NCBI RefSeq assembly: GCF_002387895.1
Contig: NZ_DGLI01000048.1
Location: 1-24,113, forward strand
Direction of reading: 5' to 3'
DNA length: 24,113 nt
Source: Clostridium sp. UBA4548
Lineage (GTDB): Bacteria; Bacillota; Clostridia; Clostridiales; Clostridiaceae
The first letter of the stretch is position 1. The number at the start of each line of letters is the position of its first letter. The notes below the pieces were generated by a model, which was given only the letters and a program-made list of their open reading frames with translations, searched no databases and was not told where the DNA came from. This document shows positions 22,098-24,113 of the stretch, one piece after another. The position numbers and the translations under genes are program-made.

Positions 22098-24056
22098 TTA
22101 TAAAAACTCCACAGTTCTCATACGATTTATAGCAGCGGCTAATTCTATTTTTCTAGGAAGTTCAAGCCATCGTTGAGTTAAGAAGACATTTGGATAAATT
22201 GAGTCTAATCCATTGGCTTCAACTTCCTTGTATGCTTCTAAAATAGCTTCTTCAATATCAACATTTTCTGTGGTGGTTGACTTAAGTTCTATAAATCTTA
22301 GTAAATAAGCCAATGCATTTAGCTGTGCATGTGAGATTATTCCAGGTAGCATACGCAAATCAAGTTTTTCATCACCTAAAGCAATGGACTCTTTTTCTAT
22401 GACATTAAACTTTTCAGTACCTTGGTCATTAGGATAGGGTGTAAAGCCCTTACTCTTTATTTTACGCTGATGGTACCAGTTTACAGTTTCTAAGGATTCT
22501 TCAACAGCAAGCTCACTAAAGTTTAAACACATTAACTTTGTTTCCTTTGTTATATTGTAAGCAGTAAAATCTTCCATAAGGATTACATTATCAGCTATTT
22601 CAAGATATTCACTGCTTCCACCAATAACAAGTATGGTTGAGGTTCCAGTTGAATAGAACATTTCGCGTATCCTATCAGTAAATGGAGTTATAGGCTCTTT
22701 TTTTATAAGTTTTTTCATTCTAGAATCCTTTATCATAAAGTTTGTAGCACTTCTATCTTCATCAATCAAAAATAGCTTTGAACCATAATTAATAGCTTCA
22801 ATAATGTTAGCAGCTTGTGAGGTACTCCCACTTGCACGGTCTGTAGAGAAGGATTTTACATTTACCACAGACAAGGATTTTATGAAAGGAGATAAGTCTA
22901 AGTTTTGAATTGACCTGCCATCCTCAGCTGATATAGTTATAGCAGTTTCATCAGTTATTACAAATTCACGTCCATCTCCAGGAATATGATTATACACTCC
23001 AACAGAGATGGCATCCAACAAGGTGCTTTTTCCTGAGTATCCACCACCAGTAATAATAGTTACTCCTTTTTTCACTGCCATTCCAGCAATATAGCTGCCA
23101 TCTCTAAGGAGAATTTTAACTTCATCTTCTACTGGACTCTTAAATGGTAAGGAATTTTCTTGTGGAAGCTCCGTTCCCTTGAAACGAGGCAAAATACTTC
23201 CATTAGCTACAAAAGAGCAGTAAGAGTTATCACTTAAGAATTTACGGATTTCCTCTTGGATTGAAGCTACTTTGAGACAGTTATTTAAGGTAACATCATC
23301 AAAGTTATCTACAAATTCATCAAGTATTAGGGGTAAGTCCCTAGTCATCATCTTTGCAGCCTTCTTGCCATTGATGGTTAACTTCTTTTCTTTATCTTTA
23401 TATATAGGTAGTAAAGCTTGAATCATTATACATAAATACTCATCATCTATTGAAAAGTCAATAAGATCATTTTCTTCAACTTCATTATAAGGAGCTTCAA
23501 CCTCCACAAAAGGCTTAGCTTTTTCTGAGGATTCCAAACTTGAAAGGTTTTGAGAACTATCCCTCCAAGGGGAGGTTAAAAAGGAGCAATTACGCTTTAG
23601 TACCTCCTGGCCTGGGTTATAAATATAAAGCATACCAGTAATTTTTGCTTCCTTGGTACGGTTATAGTATTCATCATTCTTCAAGTTAATATAGTAACCA
23701 AGTTTTCTAAGACAATAGTCTTCAATAGCTAATTTTTGAACTTCTGAATAAGAATTTATATCTTTAAGATTCAAATGAGATATAGGAATTTTAATTGTTA
23801 TAGTTGGTTTTTCAAGTAAAAGCTTATGAGTAACATCAAATTTAAACTCTATATCCTTATGATAATAATAAGGTCCTTTAACAAGTGATTGCAAAGCTAA
23901 TTTTCTTTTAAAACTACTAGCCTGTGGAGTACAGCCTAGTTTACGAGACATAATATGAGAGTTATCCTCGTAAATTTTACGATAATAAGATACATTGCAA
24001 TCATCAATTTCTAATAATATTTTCTTTAAACGATCTATAGGTAACACCTCTTTCAA
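22098..24056 (-). CDS. ABC-class ATPase (COG3044 type)
   Basis: A 652-residue protein of the predicted ABC-class ATPase family. Walker A is GGGYSGKSTLL near residues 337-347; LFLIDEDRSATNFM further on is the characteristic Walker B region of this family, followed by TSTILVIGGSSEYLEIADNVILM. There are no membrane segments, and it is not a transporter subunit; the biological role is not established. At 652 residues it is longer than the roughly 560 I expect for the family, mainly from a charged insert around 160-200. TTG at 24056 has no ribosome binding site. GAGGTG at 24045-24050 lies six bases before ATA at 24036-24038, which would give (M)DRLKKILLEIDD, a natural N-terminus. So the true start may be ATA, shortening the protein by six residues. 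Confidence 0.87.
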   Translation of the reverse strand: MKEVLPIDRLKKILLEIDDCNVSYYRKIYEDNSHIMSRKLGCTPQASSFKRKLALQSLVKGPYYYHKDIEFKFDVTHKLLLEKPTITIKIPISHLNLKDINSYSEVQKLAIEDYCLRKLGYYINLKNDEYYNRTKEAKITGMLYIYNPGQEVLKRNCSFLTSPWRDSSQNLSSLESSEKAKPFVEVEAPYNEVEENDLIDFSIDDEYLCIMIQALLPIYKDKEKKLTINGKKAAKMMTRDLPLILDEFVDNFDDVTLNNCLKVASIQEEIRKFLSDNSYCSFVANGSILPRFKGTELPQENSLPFKSPVEDEVKILLRDGSYIAGMAVKKGVTIITGGGYSGKSTLLDAISVGVYNHIPGDGREFVITDETAITISAEDGRSIQNLDLSPFIKSLSVVNVKSFSTDRASGSTSQAANIIEAINYGSKLFLIDEDRSATNFMIKDSRMKKLIKKEPITPFTDRIREMFYSTGTSTILVIGGSSEYLEIADNVILMEDFTAYNITKETKLMCLNFSELAVEESLETVNWYHQRKIKSKGFTPYPNDQGTEKFNVIEKESIALGDEKLDLRMLPGIISHAQLNALAYLLRFIELKSTTTENVDIEEAILEAYKEVEANGLDSIYPNVFLTQRWLELPRKIELAAAINRMRTVEFL

Positions 24057-24113
24057 TAATATAAATTGTTTTCGAATCCAAAAATAAATGACAATTAGGC
24101 ATCTGAAAATAAA

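Noticed and set aside
1..24113. CRISPR array, tRNA, rRNA, insertion sequence or prophage
   Set aside because: No regularly spaced repeats, tRNA-like cloverleaf, rRNA sequence, transposase or integrase was seen. The repeats present are duplicated promoters and small hairpins.

Overview
The window looks like chromosomal DNA of a low-GC, endospore-lineage Firmicute, most likely a Clostridium or close relative. The evidence is strong AT bias, AGGAGG-type ribosome binding sites, frequent TTG starts, U-tailed hairpin terminators, and clostridial families (FeoA / FeoB / Cys-rich FeoB-associated peptide, Bce-type modules, COG3044 ATPase). I see no rRNA, tRNA, CRISPR, transposase or phage genes. The genus is an inference.

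Layout. 1-1800: a cytoplasmic alpha/beta hydrolase and a small membrane protein whose only well-placed start codon is ATT. 1875-3296 (-): an orphan MurC-type Mur ligase. 3701-12731: an antimicrobial-peptide (Bce-type) stress locus. It holds a response regulator and an intramembrane-sensing histidine kinase (5900-7605), a BceAB-like ABC transporter (9993-12731), and two paralogous 504-residue membrane-anchored alpha/beta hydrolases, one on each side of the two-component genes (3701-5215 on -, 7815-9329 on +). A 77-residue protein follows the second hydrolase. 12879-15229: a double-HTH MerR-type regulator, an attenuator-like hairpin, and an ABC-2 ATPase/permease pair. 15339-18059: the ferrous iron uptake genes feoA and feoB and a Cys-rich membrane peptide, with two Fur-box-like palindromes. 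18393-24056: a small exported protein (-), a peptidase S51 homologue (+), a zinc-ribbon membrane protein (-), an exported PHP-domain protein with a structured leader (-), and an ABC-class ATPase of the COG3044 type (-).

The main discovery is regulatory. Both hydrolases and the BceAB transporter are preceded by the same promoter: TGACA-N4-TGTAA (the published BceR-type operator pattern), a second TGTAAG exactly 21 bp downstream, 31 bp to a weak TGG-type -35, a 17-bp spacer, and a TAYAAT -10. The geometry is identical at all three sites, including the one on the minus strand. The hydrolases are therefore probably effectors of the same peptide-antibiotic response as the transporter, an arrangement I do not know as a described resistance system. 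The minus-strand copy also fixes the true start of the first hydrolase, because the longer reading frame would start inside the -35.

Other points of interest: three genes have AUU or AUA where the ribosome binding site predicts the start codon; decayed fragments (including a response-regulator N-terminus) lie just upstream of the two-component genes; the bceA-like leader carries an extra block of about 92 bp with a hairpin; and the feoA-feoB gap carries a cluster of inverted repeats.
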